From the NCBI GenBank assembly GCA_002840275.1, contig PHAB01000018.1, positions 1-64,000 on the forward strand: a stretch of DNA of 64,000 nt, read 5' to 3'. This stretch comes from Firmicutes bacterium HGW-Firmicutes-14 (GTDB lineage Bacteria > Bacillota > Thermincolia > Thermincolales > UBA2595). The notes beneath the pieces are model-generated. The model saw only the letters and a program-made list of their open reading frames with translations. It was not told the origin of the DNA and did not search any database. Position 1 is the stretch's first letter, and every line of letters starts with the position of its first letter. Shown here in pieces: positions 25,738 through 36,910 of this stretch. The position numbers and the translations under genes were made by a program.

Positions 25738-25784
25738 AAAGAGGTCAAATGTTTCCATTTGCGTGGAATTCATTTGACCTCTTT
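25738..25784 (-). terminator. Terminator of the ilv-leu-cimA operon
   Basis: AAAGAGGTCAAATG (25738-25751) pairs perfectly with CATTTGACCTCTTT (25771-25784); on the minus strand the stem ends in a T run. It lies 26 nt past the cimA stop. Confidence 0.8.
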
Positions 25785-25809
25785 AACTATCTTTTATTAA
25801 GTTTCTTTG

Positions 25810-27402
25810 TTATTTGGTATCCTCTTTAAGCTTTTTCTTTTGTTTACACAGGCCATACGCAATGCTGTCAACAAGGGCCTGCCAGCTGGCTTCGATGATA
25901 TTACCAGATACTCCCACCGTACCCCAGGAATCTTGGCGGTCATGGGTCTCAATCAGCACCCTGACCTGGGCGCCTGTCCCCGAATTACCGTCCAGTACCC
26001 GGACCTTGTAATCCGCCAGCTCCATCTCCTTGATCTGGGGATAAAAACCTTCCAGGGCTTTCCTTAGTGCATTGTCAAGGGCGTTAACAGGTCCATTCCC
26101 TTCAGCCGCCGTATGAACTATTTCGTCCCCCACCCTCAGCTTGATGATGGCTTCTGAATATATGTCATTATTTTCACGCTTTTCCAGAATAATTCGCAGT
26201 GTTTCCAGAATAAATGGTTCCTGGTATCCGTTAAAGGCCTTTCTCAGCAATAGTTCAAAAGAGGCTTCCGCCCCTTCAAACTGGAAGCCCCTGTGTTCCA
26301 GTTCCTTAATCTGTTCCAGAACGGCTTTGGTTTCCGGATTTGTGCGGTTAAGGTCAATATCAAGTTTGAGTTCTTCCGCCTTATAGACTATATTACTCAT
26401 GCCTGAAAGCTCGGAAACCAGAACCCGCCTTACATTCCCTACTTTTCCCGGCTGAATATGCTCATAAGTTTCCGGGTGTTTCAGCATTGCACTGACATGA
26501 ATACCACCCTTATGGGCAAAAGCGCTGTTCCCCACATACGGCTGGTGTGGATTGGGATTCACATTGGCCAGCTCACTCACATACCGGGAGAGTTCTGTGA
26601 GGACTGCCAGTTTCTCTTCCGCTATGCATTCACAGCCCATCTTAAACACCAGATTAGGAATAACCGAACATAAATTGGCATTCCCACATCTTTCTCCAAG
26701 CCCGTTAATGGTCCCCTGTACCTGTACAGCGCCACCACGGACCGCTACCAGGGAGTTGGCCACTGCGAGTTCACCGTCATTATGGGTATGGATGCCCACA
26801 GGCACCTGCATTTTTTCCGCCACTTCACTTACGATTTCCCAGATCTCAAGGGGGAGGCTTCCCCCGTTGGTATCACACAGGCATACCAGGTCTGCCCCCG
26901 CATCCTGGGCAGCAATAATAGTTTTCAGGGCATAATCAGGGTTGTTTTTATACCCGTCAAAAAAGTGTTCTGCATCAAAAATTATTTCCAGTCCTTTTGC
27001 TTTTAGATACTTTACAGATTCACTGATGATCCGGACGTTCTCTTCCAGGGTGGTTTTCAGGGCATGGGTTACATGGAAATCCCAGGTTTTGCCAAAAACC
27101 GCAGCTGTACTTACTTCTGATTCAAGGACGGCTTTTATGCTTGGGTCTCCTTCGGGTTTGGAACCGGGCCGGCAGGTACTGCCAAAGGCAACTATCCTGG
27201 CCTGTTCCAGGTTATAATCCTTAATACGCCTGAAAAACTCAATGTCCTTGGGGTTGGACCCGGGCCACCCTCCCTCTATGTAGTGAACACCCAATTTATC
27301 CAGTTTGATGGCTATCTTTAGTTTGTCATCCACCGAAAGGGAAATACCTTCTCCCTGGGTCCCGTCTCTTAATGTAGTATCATATATGGTTACCTTTTTC
27401 AT
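25810..27402 (-). CDS. cimA: (R)-citramalate synthase
   Basis: 530 residues. Condenses acetyl-CoA with pyruvate to (R)-citramalate, which LeuCD and LeuB turn into 2-ketobutyrate for isoleucine. The N-terminus [20 protein letters not shown] and [16 protein letters not shown] are typical of the CimA branch of the LeuA/homocitrate family; [16 protein letters not shown] holds the metal-binding His pair, and [13 protein letters not shown] follows. A C-terminal LeuA-like regulatory domain occupies about residues 380-520. It is the last gene of the operon. No threonine deaminase gene is seen in the window, which supports the citramalate route. Homocitrate synthase is the main alternative and fits less well. 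Confidence 0.9.
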   Translation of the reverse strand: MKKVTIYDTTLRDGTQGEGISLSVDDKLKIAIKLDKLGVHYIEGGWPGSNPKDIEFFRRIKDYNLEQARIVAFGSTCRPGSKPEGDPSIKAVLESEVSTAAVFGKTWDFHVTHALKTTLEENVRIISESVKYLKAKGLEIIFDAEHFFDGYKNNPDYALKTIIAAQDAGADLVCLCDTNGGSLPLEIWEIVSEVAEKMQVPVGIHTHNDGELAVANSLVAVRGGAVQVQGTINGLGERCGNANLCSVIPNLVFKMGCECIAEEKLAVLTELSRYVSELANVNPNPHQPYVGNSAFAHKGGIHVSAMLKHPETYEHIQPGKVGNVRRVLVSELSGMSNIVYKAEELKLDIDLNRTNPETKAVLEQIKELEHRGFQFEGAEASFELLLRKAFNGYQEPFILETLRIILEKRENNDIYSEAIIKLRVGDEIVHTAAEGNGPVNALDNALRKALEGFYPQIKEMELADYKVRVLDGNSGTGAQVRVLIETHDRQDSWGTVGVSGNIIEASWQALVDSIAYGLCKQKKKLKEDTK

Positions 27403-27472
27403 AAGACATTACCCCTCTTAATCACTGTTCACCAATGTCGGTTCATAAGTTAACCGTTCAAGATAACGGTCA

Positions 27473-28543
27473 TCAGCCAATAATCTGTTCCACTACCTTG
27501 TCGCCCATCTCTTCGGTATTCACAGGCTTACCGTTATCCTCCATTATATCAGGAGTCCTGTATCCCAGGTCGAGTACCCTGACAACAGCATCCTCGATGG
27601 CTTCAGCCTCTCTGTCAAGGTTGAAGGAGTACCTGATCATCATTGCCGCTGACAGGATTGTCGCCAGCGGGTTGGCTTTTTTCTGTCCGGCTATATCGGG
27701 CGCAGACCCGTGGCTGGGCTCATATAATCCCACATTACCGCCGATACTGGCAGAGGGAAGCATCCCGATGGAGCCGGTAAGCATTGACGCCTGGTCTGTC
27801 AGGATATCCCCAAACATGTTTTCCGTGACAATAACGTCAAACTGTTTTGGCCACCTGACCAGCTGCATGGCACAGTTGTCAACATACATATGGATGAGTT
27901 CAACTTCCGGGTATTCTTTGCCCAGTTCTGTTACTGTTTCCCGCCACAGGCGTGAACTTTCCAGCACATTGGCCTTATCCACTGAATGAAGTATTTTTTT
28001 CCGCTTCATGGCGATTTCAAAACCGAGGCGGGCGATGCGCACTATCTCTTCCGTAGAATAAACCAGGGTATCCACCGCAGACTGTCCGGCGGGGGTCTTT
28101 TCCCGTTTCTTTTCGCCGAAGTAGAGTCCACCGGTAAGTTCCCTGATAACCATGATGTCGATCCCTTCAATGACTTCCCTTTTCAGGGTAGAAGCATTTA
28201 TCAGGGCATTATAAAGTATAGCAGGGCGCAGGTTGGCATAGAGTCCCAGGGCCTTTCTGAGCGGCAGCAGGGCGCCCGCTTCCGGCCTCAGGTGGACCGG
28301 CAGGGTATCCCACTTGGGCCCGCCGATAGCCCCCAAAAGCACGGCATCACTTTCGTTGCAGAGCTTCAGGGTATCTTCGGGCAGCGGTACCCCAACGGCA
28401 TCAATTGCCGCCCCACCGATAAGCCCGTCTGTAAACCGGAAGGAATGCCCGTATTTTTTCCCTATCGCATTTAATACCTTGACGGCCTCAGGCACAATCT
28501 CAGCGCCAATCCCGTCTCCAGGCAGAACAGCTATATTAAACAT
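27473..28543 (-). CDS. leuB: 3-isopropylmalate dehydrogenase
   Basis: 356 residues, normal length. Oxidatively decarboxylates 3-isopropylmalate (and, in the citramalate route, methylmalate) using NAD. It begins [20 protein letters not shown], has the substrate loop [16 protein letters not shown], and the metal/NAD region [26 protein letters not shown] and [16 protein letters not shown]. Its ATG lies 1 nt from the leuD stop, so translation is coupled. It precedes cimA in transcription, with a 70-nt gap. Confidence 0.97.
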   Translation of the reverse strand: MFNIAVLPGDGIGAEIVPEAVKVLNAIGKKYGHSFRFTDGLIGGAAIDAVGVPLPEDTLKLCNESDAVLLGAIGGPKWDTLPVHLRPEAGALLPLRKALGLYANLRPAILYNALINASTLKREVIEGIDIMVIRELTGGLYFGEKKREKTPAGQSAVDTLVYSTEEIVRIARLGFEIAMKRKKILHSVDKANVLESSRLWRETVTELGKEYPEVELIHMYVDNCAMQLVRWPKQFDVIVTENMFGDILTDQASMLTGSIGMLPSASIGGNVGLYEPSHGSAPDIAGQKKANPLATILSAAMMIRYSFNLDREAEAIEDAVVRVLDLGYRTPDIMEDNGKPVNTEEMGDKVVEQIIG

Positions 28544-28544
28544 C

Positions 28545-29039
28545 CTAACCCTTCAGCCTCCTCCGCACGAAATTTATCAACCCGCCGGCATCTATGAGCT
28601 CCTGCATGAAGGGAGGGATAGCTGTCGACTTAAAACTTGTTCCCTTGGTCAGGTTATATATAACACCGTTATTGACATCCACTTTGACCTCATCCCCTTC
28701 ATCGATCCCGTCAACAGCCTGGGGGGATTCCAGGATAGGAAGGCCGATATTGAAGGAATTCCGGTAGAAAATCCGGGCAAAGGATTTGGCTATTACACAG
28801 CTGACTCCTGCCGCCTTGAGACATATAGGCGCATGTTCCCTGGAACTGCCGCAGCCGAAATTCTTGCCGGCAATAATTATATCACCCGGCCTGACTTTAT
28901 TGGGAAACTCGGGGTCAGCGTCTTCCATGCAGTGTTTCGCCAGTTCCCCCGGGTCGGAAGTATTCAGGTACCGGGCTGGGATTATGGCATCAGTGTCCAC
29001 ATCAGCGCCGAATTTCCATGTGCGTCCCTGAAACTCCAT
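28545..29039 (-). CDS. leuD: 3-isopropylmalate dehydratase small subunit
   Basis: 164 residues, the short prokaryotic LeuD form shared with archaeal-type isopropylmalate/citraconate isomerases. [21 protein letters not shown] and [19 protein letters not shown] are the signature substrate-binding blocks. Forms the swivel domain partner of LeuC. The start is directly adjacent to the leuC stop. With LeuC it probably handles both 2-isopropylmalate and citramalate. Confidence 0.95.
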   Translation of the reverse strand: MEFQGRTWKFGADVDTDAIIPARYLNTSDPGELAKHCMEDADPEFPNKVRPGDIIIAGKNFGCGSSREHAPICLKAAGVSCVIAKSFARIFYRNSFNIGLPILESPQAVDGIDEGDEVKVDVNNGVIYNLTKGTSFKSTAIPPFMQELIDAGGLINFVRRRLKG

Positions 29040-30305
29040 TTACTCCACCTCCTTAGGTCCGGCTATCCGGCCCAGGATAGCCGATGCAGCGGCAACAGCC
29101 GGGTTGGACAGGTAAATTTCACTTTCCGGATGGCCCATCCGGCCCACAAAGTTACGGTTGGTGGTGGAAATGGACCTTTCCCCCTTGGCCAGGATACCCA
29201 TGTGCCCTCCCAGGCAGGGGCCGCAGGTAGGGGTGCTTACAGCTCCGCCGGCATCGATGAATAATTCTATCAGGCCTTCTTTCATGGCCTGTTTGTATAT
29301 TTCCTGGGTGCCCGGGAAAATGACCAGTCTCACATCAGGGTGGACTTTGTGTCCCTGCAGAACCTTGGCGGCAATCCTCAAATCTTCAATCCTGCCGTTG
29401 GTACATGACCCTATAATTGACTGGTCAATCTCCACCGTACCCACTTCACTGATGGGTTTGGTGTTTTCAGGCAGGTGAGGAAACGCCACCTGGGGCTCAA
29501 TATCAGCCACATCATATTCGATGACCCGCTCATATTTGGCATCATCGTCACTGGTATACAGCTTATAAGGCCTTTTGGCCCTGGATTTTATGTATTCCAT
29601 GGTTACCTCGTCCGGGGCAATAATGCCGTTCTTACCTCCTGCCTCAATAGCCATGTTGGCCATGGTGAAACGCCCGTCCATGGACAGGCTGCGGATGGCA
29701 GGCCCGGTGAACTCCATTGCTTCATAAAGGGCCCCGTCAACCCCGATGTCACCTATAGCATAGAGGATCAGGTCTTTGCCGCTGACCCACTCGTTCAGTT
29801 GTTCCCCATTGAAGACAAATTTAATTGATTCAGGGACTTTAAACCAGACTTCACCCGAAGCCATTCCGGCCGCCATATCGGTGCTCCCCACCCCTGTGGA
29901 AAAGGCCCCCAGGGCCCCATAGGTACAGGTATGGGAATCAGCTCCGATAACTACATCTCCGGGCAGGACAATTCCCTGTTCGGGCAGCAGACAGTGCTCA
30001 ATACCCATCCGGCCTACCTCAAAATAGTTGGTCAGCCCGTGTTTTTTGGCAAAATCCCGCATGAGTTTGGCCTGTTCCGCTGATTTTATGTCTTTATTGG
30101 GGGTAAAGTGGTCAGGGATAAGAACTACCTTTTCCTTGTCAAATACATCGGGTACCCCTATTTTCTCAAATTCCCTGATAGCCACAGGTGCGGTAATGTC
30201 ATTGCCCAGGACAATATCAACCTTACAGTTGATTAATTCCCCCGGCTCAACGTGCTCCCTGCCTGCATGAGCAGCCAGGATTTTCTCTGTGATGGTCATT
30301 CCCAT
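29040..30305 (-). CDS. leuC: 3-isopropylmalate dehydratase large subunit
   Basis: 421 residues, the short LeuC type that pairs with the 164-residue LeuD. It holds the [4Fe-4S] cluster; the cysteine motifs are [11 protein letters not shown] and [11 protein letters not shown], and [20 protein letters not shown] supplies the earlier Cys and substrate residues. The ATG at 30305 follows AGGAGAGGTG. It lies 41 nt after leuA in transcription order. The cluster is oxygen-sensitive, in line with an anaerobe. Confidence 0.96.
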   Translation of the reverse strand: MGMTITEKILAAHAGREHVEPGELINCKVDIVLGNDITAPVAIREFEKIGVPDVFDKEKVVLIPDHFTPNKDIKSAEQAKLMRDFAKKHGLTNYFEVGRMGIEHCLLPEQGIVLPGDVVIGADSHTCTYGALGAFSTGVGSTDMAAGMASGEVWFKVPESIKFVFNGEQLNEWVSGKDLILYAIGDIGVDGALYEAMEFTGPAIRSLSMDGRFTMANMAIEAGGKNGIIAPDEVTMEYIKSRAKRPYKLYTSDDDAKYERVIEYDVADIEPQVAFPHLPENTKPISEVGTVEIDQSIIGSCTNGRIEDLRIAAKVLQGHKVHPDVRLVIFPGTQEIYKQAMKEGLIELFIDAGGAVSTPTCGPCLGGHMGILAKGERSISTTNRNFVGRMGHPESEIYLSNPAVAAASAILGRIAGPKEVE

Positions 30306-30346
30306 CTATATCACCTCTCCTGCTATGTATTTGGTTTGATTTAGAC

Positions 30347-31906
30347 TCAGACTCCGTCTTTAGGCGGTTCAGTAAGTTCCATGCCTTCCTTTTGGGAAAA
30401 AACAACCTTGTTGACCGCATTCAGGTAAGCCTTGGCGCTGGCCTCAAGGACATCAGTACTGACACCCCGGCCAAGAAAAGTCTTCTTATTACCACTGTTG
30501 GGCAGAATCTTGACTGTTACTTCCCCAAGGGCATCCTTGCCCCCGGTTACCGCATGCAGGTTATATAACTGCAGGGTACAGGTTATGCCGGTTATTTTAT
30601 CTATAGCCTTATAGATAGCATCTACCGGGCCGTCCCCACAGGCTGCCTCTTCCAGGATTTCCCCTTCCCCGGTAAGCCGGAGGGTGGCAGTGGGGATAAC
30701 CGATGTACCGCTCGAGATATGCAGGTAATCCAGGACATAAGTTTCCGGGACGGTCAGCACCTCATTTTCGACTATGGCTGCCAGGTCTTCATCTTTTATT
30801 TCCCGTTTCTTATCGGCCAGTTCCTTGAACTTAAAAAAAGCCTTTTCAATTTCTTCCACCGACAAGTGATAACCCAATTCCACCAGCCTGTCTTTGATAG
30901 CATGGCGTCCGGAATGTTTGCCGAGGACAATGTTTTTAATGTTCAGACCAATCATTTCAGGGTTCATAATCTCATAAGTTGTACGCTCCTTAAGTACCCC
31001 GTCCTGGTGTATGCCTGATTCATGGGCAAAGGCATTTTTGCCCACAATGGCCTTATTCGGCTGTATTTTCATTCCGGTCAGGTTGCTTACCATGCGGCTG
31101 GTACGGTAAATTTCTTCTTTCCTGATACCGGTGTGCCTCCCGAAAAACGGGTGTCTTGTATAGAGAGCCATTACCACCTCTTCCAGGGAGGCGTTCCCGG
31201 CCCGTTCACCTATACCGTTAACGGTACATTCCACCTGCTGGGCGCCGTTTGCCACCGCCGCCAGGGAATTCGCCACCGCCAGGCCAAGATCGTTGTGGCA
31301 GTGTACACTGACTATTGCTTTATCAATGTTAGAGACTTTCTCCCTGATATCCCTGATAAAACCGCCAAATTCAAACGGTGTGGCATAGCCCACGGTGTCA
31401 GGTATATTGACAGTTGTCGCTCCCGCATTGATAGCGGCTTCAATCACCCGGCAGAGGAATTCAGGTTCACTGCGGAAGGCATCTTCGGCTGAAAACTCGA
31501 CATCTGCTGTGTATTGTCTGGCAATTTTCACCGCAGCAACCGCTGCTTCCAGTACCTGCTCCCGGGACATCTTAAGTTTATGCCTGAGATGAATATCTGA
31601 GGTGGCTATAAAAGTATGTATCCGGGCCTGATCCGCATACTTTACGGCTTCCCAGGCCCGGTCTATATCCTTGACAGACGCGCGGGCCAAGCCTGCAATG
31701 GTAACACCCTTGACACTTTTAGCAATATTTTTAACTGCTTCAAAGTCTCCCTGAGAAGCTATGGGAAAACCGGCTTCAATAATATCAACACCCAGTTTCT
31801 GCAGCTGTCTGGCAATATCCAGCTTCTCCTGGGTATTGAGGCTCACTCCCGGTGACTGTTCTCCGTCCCTAAGCGTGGTATCAAATATCCACACCCGGTC
31901 ATCCAT
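30347..31906 (-). CDS. leuA: 2-isopropylmalate synthase
   Basis: 519 residues, normal length for the LeuA1 type. Makes 2-isopropylmalate from acetyl-CoA and 2-ketoisovalerate. [32 protein letters not shown] and [19 protein letters not shown] give the catalytic and metal-binding residues; a C-terminal regulatory domain (about residues 390-515) is where leucine inhibits. It is separated from cimA by leuCDB, so the two condensing enzymes bracket the shared isomerase and dehydrogenase. Confidence 0.97.
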   Translation of the reverse strand: MDDRVWIFDTTLRDGEQSPGVSLNTQEKLDIARQLQKLGVDIIEAGFPIASQGDFEAVKNIAKSVKGVTIAGLARASVKDIDRAWEAVKYADQARIHTFIATSDIHLRHKLKMSREQVLEAAVAAVKIARQYTADVEFSAEDAFRSEPEFLCRVIEAAINAGATTVNIPDTVGYATPFEFGGFIRDIREKVSNIDKAIVSVHCHNDLGLAVANSLAAVANGAQQVECTVNGIGERAGNASLEEVVMALYTRHPFFGRHTGIRKEEIYRTSRMVSNLTGMKIQPNKAIVGKNAFAHESGIHQDGVLKERTTYEIMNPEMIGLNIKNIVLGKHSGRHAIKDRLVELGYHLSVEEIEKAFFKFKELADKKREIKDEDLAAIVENEVLTVPETYVLDYLHISSGTSVIPTATLRLTGEGEILEEAACGDGPVDAIYKAIDKITGITCTLQLYNLHAVTGGKDALGEVTVKILPNSGNKKTFLGRGVSTDVLEASAKAYLNAVNKVVFSQKEGMELTEPPKDGV

Positions 31907-31924
31907 AATAGATCCCCCCAGTTT

Positions 31925-33592
31925 TTAGCCGTCAATGGACTGGCTCAGGGGCCGCCCGGCCAGAACCATTGGATAAACATTTTCTTCCTGATCTATAACA
32001 CAGTCTATAATAACCGGCCCATCAGAATTAAGGGCCCTTTCCAGTGTATCACGCAGCTCTTCAGCTTCGGTTACCCTAAGCCCCAAGGCATCATATACAT
32101 CCGCAAATTTAACAAAATCAGGGTTTTTAGTGAAGATGGTAGCCATATAGCGCCTGTCACAGTAAAATTCCTGCAGCTGGCGGACCATCCCCAGGGAATG
32201 GTTGTTCATAATAATGACCTTTATGGGAAGACCCTGTTCAACGGCCGTCCCGAATTCCTGCATATTCATCTGGAAGCTTCCGTCCCCGGTGATAAGAATA
32301 ACCGGCCGGTCCGGGACCCCCACTTTGGCCCCGACTGCTGCCGGCAGCCCGTATCCCATGGTCCCCAGGCCTCCGGAACTGACAAATGTGCGGGGCTTTT
32401 TGGCTTTATAATACTGGGCCGCCCACATCTGGTGCTGGCCCACATCAGTGACGATTATGGCTTCCCCGGAGGTCAGCTCCCTGATGGTTTCAATGATTGA
32501 CTGGGGCTTTAGCCCTGTTCCCTGTTCATATTTAAGGGGATACTTTTTCTTTAATTCTTCTATATGAGCCAGCCACTGCTCCTCTTTTTGGGCCGCCAGC
32601 TGTCCCAGCATAGTTTCCATGACCATTCTGACATCCCCGACAATCGGTACGTCAATTTTGACATTTTTGCCAATTTCAGCAGGGTCTATGTCAACATGGA
32701 TTATTTTTGCCTTTGGGGCAAAAGACGAAAAGTCCACCGCCACCCGGTCATCAAAACGGACACCCAGGGCTACCAGGACATCACACTCCATAACCGCCAT
32801 GTTTGCATACCTGGCGCCATGCAGCCCCAGCATCCCAAGGGAAAGAGGGTGGCAGCCCGGAATACCTCCCAGGCCCATGAGGGTACTGACTACCGGGGCG
32901 GAAATCCGTTCGGCAAGTTCTGTCAGGACTTCTGAACCGTTTGAAGCAATTACACCCCCGCCGGAATAAATTACCGGTCTCCTGGCATGCTTGATGAGGT
33001 TACAGGCCGTCGTTACCTGGGATTTGTGGCCCCTGTATGTAGGTTTATATCCCAGCAGCTTGAGGTCGGTGGGCTGGGTATAAGTTATCTCCTGCTGGAG
33101 AACGTTTTTGGGCAGGTCAATCAGTACAGGCCCCGGCCTTCCTGTAGAAGCTATGTGAAAAGCCCGTTTAATGATCAGAGGCAGTTTGGCTGCATCCCTG
33201 ACCAGGTAATTGTGTTTAGTTATAGGAATGGTAATACCCGTTATATCTACTTCCTGAAAAGCATCGGTACCCACCATTGTGGTTGGTACCTGACCGGTAA
33301 TGACAACCAGGGGAATGGAATCCATATAAGCGGTGGCTATACCAGTTACCAGGTTTGTGGCGCCTGGCCCCGAGGTAGCAATACATACACCCACCCGGCC
33401 TGTTACCCGGGCATAACCGTCGGCGGCATGAACAGCCCCCTGCTCGTGCCTGACCAGGATATGTTTTATATCCGAGGACTGGCATAAAGCATCATAAACC
33501 GGCAGTATGTTCCCCCCGGGATAACCGAAAACGACTTCCACACCCTGTTCCTTAAGGCACTCAATTAAAGCCCCGGCAGCGGTCATCTTCAT
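31925..33592 (-). CDS. ilvB: Acetolactate synthase large subunit (second copy)
   Basis: 555 residues. Thiamine diphosphate enzyme that makes 2-acetolactate and 2-aceto-2-hydroxybutyrate. Seen: [35 protein letters not shown] with the catalytic Glu, and [30 protein letters not shown], the ThDP motif GDGS...NN. The start is the ATG at 33592, 6 nt after AGGAGGGG; a Met seven codons upstream overlaps that site. A second, similar ilvB lies in the same operon at 35232. Only one regulatory subunit gene is present, so this copy may share IlvN or act alone; a purely catabolic role is less likely given the biosynthetic operon. Confidence 0.93.
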   Translation of the reverse strand: MKMTAAGALIECLKEQGVEVVFGYPGGNILPVYDALCQSSDIKHILVRHEQGAVHAADGYARVTGRVGVCIATSGPGATNLVTGIATAYMDSIPLVVITGQVPTTMVGTDAFQEVDITGITIPITKHNYLVRDAAKLPLIIKRAFHIASTGRPGPVLIDLPKNVLQQEITYTQPTDLKLLGYKPTYRGHKSQVTTACNLIKHARRPVIYSGGGVIASNGSEVLTELAERISAPVVSTLMGLGGIPGCHPLSLGMLGLHGARYANMAVMECDVLVALGVRFDDRVAVDFSSFAPKAKIIHVDIDPAEIGKNVKIDVPIVGDVRMVMETMLGQLAAQKEEQWLAHIEELKKKYPLKYEQGTGLKPQSIIETIRELTSGEAIIVTDVGQHQMWAAQYYKAKKPRTFVSSGGLGTMGYGLPAAVGAKVGVPDRPVILITGDGSFQMNMQEFGTAVEQGLPIKVIIMNNHSLGMVRQLQEFYCDRRYMATIFTKNPDFVKFADVYDALGLRVTEAEELRDTLERALNSDGPVIIDCVIDQEENVYPMVLAGRPLSQSIDG

Positions 33593-33622
33593 CCCATTCC
33601 CCTCCTTTTCCATATTACCCCG

Positions 33623-33650
33623 GCAGGCCTCTTACTAGTAAGAGGCCTGC
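33623..33650. repeat. Perfect 28-bp palindrome between ilvC and ilvB2
   Basis: Two 14-bp arms, GCAGGCCTCTTACT and its complement, meet at 33636/33637. It lies in the 124-nt gap between the ilvC stop and the second ilvB start. Without a T run it is more likely an mRNA-stabilising or processing hairpin than a terminator. Confidence 0.75.
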
Positions 33651-33716
33651 ACTGATACTCTTAGATTGGTTTTGTTTCAACGGGCCATGGTAAAGCGGCT
33701 TTAGCGACCGGTGGTT

Positions 33717-34712
33717 TTACTTCTTTTTAAGCCATGGCATCATTTCACGCAGTTTCTTACCCACAACCTCAATCTGGTGCTCTGCATCAGCATTTCTCAA
33801 AGCATTAAACACCGGACGGTTGACACTGTTTTCAAGGAGCCATTCCCTGGCAAACTGGCCTGTTTGTATTTCATACAGTATCTGGCGCATTTCTTCTTTG
33901 GTTTCTTCGTTAATAATACGGGGTCCTGTGACATGGTCGCCGTATTCGGCAGTATCACTTATGGAATACCTCATGTAGCTCAGGCCGCCTTCATAAATAA
34001 GGTCGACAATCAGCTTCATCTCGTGCAGGCATTCGAAATATGCCATCTCAGGGGCGTAACCTGCCTCCACCAGGGTTTCAAACCCGGCCTTAATCAGTGC
34101 TGTTACCCCGCCGCATAATACGGCCTGCTCACCGAACAGGTCTGTTTCGGTTTCCTCTTTGAACGAAGTTTCAAATACTCCTGCCTTTGTGCAGCCTATC
34201 CCCTTGGCATATGCCAGGGCTATATCCATCGCTTTACCGGTGGCATCCTGGTGAATGGCCACAAGACCCGGAACACCGGCGCCTTCCTGATACATCCTGC
34301 GCACCATGTGCCCGGGACTTTTTGGCGCTATCATAAAGACATCGACATTTGCGGGGGGTACGATCTGGCCAAAATGGATATTGAAACCATGAGAGAAGCA
34401 GAGAGCCTTTCCTTCAGTCATATGCTGGGCTATCGACTCTTTATATACTATGGCCTGAATCTGGTCAGGCACCAGTATCTGGATGATATCCGCCTTTTCG
34501 GCTGCTTCTGCCACACTCATGACCTCAAAACCGTATTCCACTGCGGCATCCCATTCCGGCAGGTCACGGCGAAGGCCAATTACCACATTCATGCCGCTGT
34601 CTTTCAGGTTTTGGGCCTGGGCATGGCCCTGGCTGCCATAGCCTATCACGGCAATAGTCTTATCCTTTAGCAGGTTTAGGTCAGCATCACTGTCATAATA
34701 CATTTTTACCAC
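33717..34712 (-). CDS. ilvC: Ketol-acid reductoisomerase, probably NADH-preferring
   Basis: 331 residues, the short class I form. Isomerises and reduces acetolactate and acetohydroxybutyrate. The Rossmann motif is [14 protein letters not shown] (residues 23-36). The cofactor loop reads [10 protein letters not shown] (46-55); NADPH-type enzymes usually have GLRKGSPSW or similar with serines that hold the 2'-phosphate, whereas here Asp50, Leu51 and Glu53 stand in their place, as in the rare NADH-preferring enzymes of this family. EQAVLCGGV (about 194-202) and [18 protein letters not shown] provide metal-binding acids. The start is a GTG overlapping the ilvN stop (TAGTG), 10 nt after GGAGG. Confidence 0.95.
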   Translation of the reverse strand: MVKMYYDSDADLNLLKDKTIAVIGYGSQGHAQAQNLKDSGMNVVIGLRRDLPEWDAAVEYGFEVMSVAEAAEKADIIQILVPDQIQAIVYKESIAQHMTEGKALCFSHGFNIHFGQIVPPANVDVFMIAPKSPGHMVRRMYQEGAGVPGLVAIHQDATGKAMDIALAYAKGIGCTKAGVFETSFKEETETDLFGEQAVLCGGVTALIKAGFETLVEAGYAPEMAYFECLHEMKLIVDLIYEGGLSYMRYSISDTAEYGDHVTGPRIINEETKEEMRQILYEIQTGQFAREWLLENSVNRPVFNALRNADAEHQIEVVGKKLREMMPWLKKK

Positions 34713-35227
34713 TAGTTATCATCCTCCTTGTTATCGTTTATAGAAGTAAATTTTTGTCCCCTCAGCATGGCAACCTTACCGGTACGCACCAGTTCCTTGA
34801 TGCCAAACGGAATAAGGGACTCAATCACCGCACTGATTTTATCCTCATCACCGGTACATTCGATGATCAGGGTCTTACGCCCAATATCCACAATCCGGGC
34901 CCTGAAAATATCGACAATCTGCATTATTTCGCCCCGGACGGTGGGATCTGCGCCTACCTTGATAAGCACCAGTTCCCGGTCTACATACTGTTCAGAGGTT
35001 ATATCATTTATTTTGATAACATCAATAAGTTTGTGCAACTGTTTGGTAACCTGCTCCAGTACCAGGTCATCCCCGGAAACAACGATTGTCATTCTTGATA
35101 TATTGGAGTTTTCCGTCCGCCCGACAGTCAGGCTGTCAATGTTGTAACCACGCCGGCTGAAAAGGCCTGCCACCCGGGTCAGTACACCGGGATTATTTTC
35201 CACCAGTACAGCAAGGATATGCCTCAT
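34712..35227 (-). CDS. ilvN: Acetolactate synthase small (regulatory) subunit
   Basis: 171 residues, the normal length of IlvH/IlvN. An N-terminal ACT domain, [28 protein letters not shown], binds valine for feedback control; a second ACT-like domain follows ([37 protein letters not shown]). It lies 4 nt after ilvB1 and overlaps ilvC by one base, so it is tightly coupled to both. It is the only small subunit seen for two large-subunit genes. Confidence 0.96.
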   Translation of the reverse strand: MRHILAVLVENNPGVLTRVAGLFSRRGYNIDSLTVGRTENSNISRMTIVVSGDDLVLEQVTKQLHKLIDVIKINDITSEQYVDRELVLIKVGADPTVRGEIMQIVDIFRARIVDIGRKTLIIECTGDEDKISAVIESLIPFGIKELVRTGKVAMLRGQKFTSINDNKEDDN

Positions 35228-35231
35228 AGCT

Positions 35232-36893
35232 CTAACCTCCTAACATCTTGTGGATCGCGCCGCCCGGGGGAACCATAGGAAATACGTTTTCTTCCCGCTC
35301 TACAACAAAATCTATAAGTACCGGGCGTTTGGCCTCGATAGCTTTTTTCAGGGCGGGCTTAACTTCATTGGGTTCCGTAACCCGGAGGCCAACAGCCCCA
35401 TAAGCTTCCGCCAGTTTCACAAAATCCGGGCCCGTTATTTCTGTATATGAGTACCTGCGGTCATAGAATATTTCCTGCCACTGCCGCACCATGCCAAGGA
35501 AGTTATTGTTCAGGATGACAACTATCACCGGGATATTATAGTGCACAGCTGTGGCCAGCTCCTGGATGTTCATCTGAATACTCCCGTCACCCGCAATGTC
35601 AATCACCACAGAATCGGGGCACCCCACTTGGGCACCGATGGCAGCCGGCAGTCCGTATCCCATTGTACCCAGTCCTCCGGACGAAATAAACGTCCGCGGT
35701 CTCGTATACTTGTAATACTGGGCGGCCCACATCTGGTTTTGCCCGACTTCTGTTACAATTATAGCATCTCCCCTGGTTACTTCATATATTTGTTCAATTA
35801 TAAACTGTGGTTTTAGTTTTCCATTCGCCCCATATGACAATGGATGTTTTTCTTTCCACTGGGCAATCTTATCCTGCCATTCACCTGAAAGCTGCTGTTC
35901 GAGTTTTTCGTTCAGCTGGGCCAGGACTTTTTTCACGTCCCCGACAATAGGTACGTCAACTTTGACGTTTTTACCGATTTCAGCCGGGTCCACATCTATA
36001 TGTATTACCCTGGCTTTTGCAGCAAACTCGTCAATTTTGCCTGTCACCCGGTCATCAAACCTTGCCCCAACAGCAATCAGCAGGTCACATTCACTGACAG
36101 CATAGTTTGCCGCCTTGGTACCATGCATACCCAGCATACCCAGGGACATGGGATGGGTTTCCGGGAATGCCCCCTTACCCAAAAGGGTAGTTGTCACAGG
36201 GCTCAGGGTAAGTTCCGCCAGCCTGAAGAGTTCAGCATTGGCCCCTGATACTATCACTCCTCCCCCGCAGTAAATCACCGGCCTTTTGGCATTTCCAATC
36301 AGTTTGGCTGCCTGCCCAATCTGGCCCTTGTTTCCTTTAAGGATAGGTTTATATCCCTTCAAGCTTACATCTTCCGGGTACTTAAATTTGGTTTTGGCCA
36401 CCTGGACATCTTTGGGAAGGTCGATTAAAACGGGACCGGGCCGTCCGGTGGTAGCTATATGAAACGATTCCTTTATAGTCCTGGCCAGGTCTTTGACGTC
36501 ATTGACCAGGTAATTGTGTTTGGTTATGGGAAGGGTGATACCCGTAATATCCGCTTCCTGGAAGGAGTCTTTCCCCAGCATTCCACATGGCACCTGTCCT
36601 GTAAGGGCTATAATAGGTACAGAATCCATATATGCATTGGCAATACCTGTTACCAGATTAGTAGCCCCGGGTCCTGAAGTGGCAACACATACCCCGGGTT
36701 TTCCGGTAGCTCTTGCATAACCGTCCGCTGCATGGGCAGCGCCCTGTTCATGCCGCACCAGGTAATGCTTCAGGCCGGAATCGTACAAGGCATCATAGAA
36801 TGGCAGAATCTGCCCTCCCGGATATCCAAAAATAGCTTCCACGCCTTCTTCCTTAAGGCTCTTAATGATTATTTCCGCCCCTGATAACTGCAC
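35232..36893 (-). CDS. ilvB: Acetolactate synthase large subunit (first copy)
   Basis: 553 residues. [36 protein letters not shown] with the catalytic Glu, and the ThDP motif [30 protein letters not shown] (in part) are clear. I place the start at the GTG at 36893 because GGAGGT stands 7 nt before it; an ATG 18 nt upstream overlaps the ilvD stop and contains that ribosome site within its own codons. Directly upstream of ilvN, this is the likely main partner of the regulatory subunit. It differs from the second copy throughout, so the duplication is not recent. Confidence 0.94.
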   Translation of the reverse strand: MQLSGAEIIIKSLKEEGVEAIFGYPGGQILPFYDALYDSGLKHYLVRHEQGAAHAADGYARATGKPGVCVATSGPGATNLVTGIANAYMDSVPIIALTGQVPCGMLGKDSFQEADITGITLPITKHNYLVNDVKDLARTIKESFHIATTGRPGPVLIDLPKDVQVAKTKFKYPEDVSLKGYKPILKGNKGQIGQAAKLIGNAKRPVIYCGGGVIVSGANAELFRLAELTLSPVTTTLLGKGAFPETHPMSLGMLGMHGTKAANYAVSECDLLIAVGARFDDRVTGKIDEFAAKARVIHIDVDPAEIGKNVKVDVPIVGDVKKVLAQLNEKLEQQLSGEWQDKIAQWKEKHPLSYGANGKLKPQFIIEQIYEVTRGDAIIVTEVGQNQMWAAQYYKYTRPRTFISSGGLGTMGYGLPAAIGAQVGCPDSVVIDIAGDGSIQMNIQELATAVHYNIPVIVVILNNNFLGMVRQWQEIFYDRRYSYTEITGPDFVKLAEAYGAVGLRVTEPNEVKPALKKAIEAKRPVLIDFVVEREENVFPMVPPGGAIHKMLGG

Positions 36894-36910
36894 TTTGTCC
36901 ACCTCCGTCA

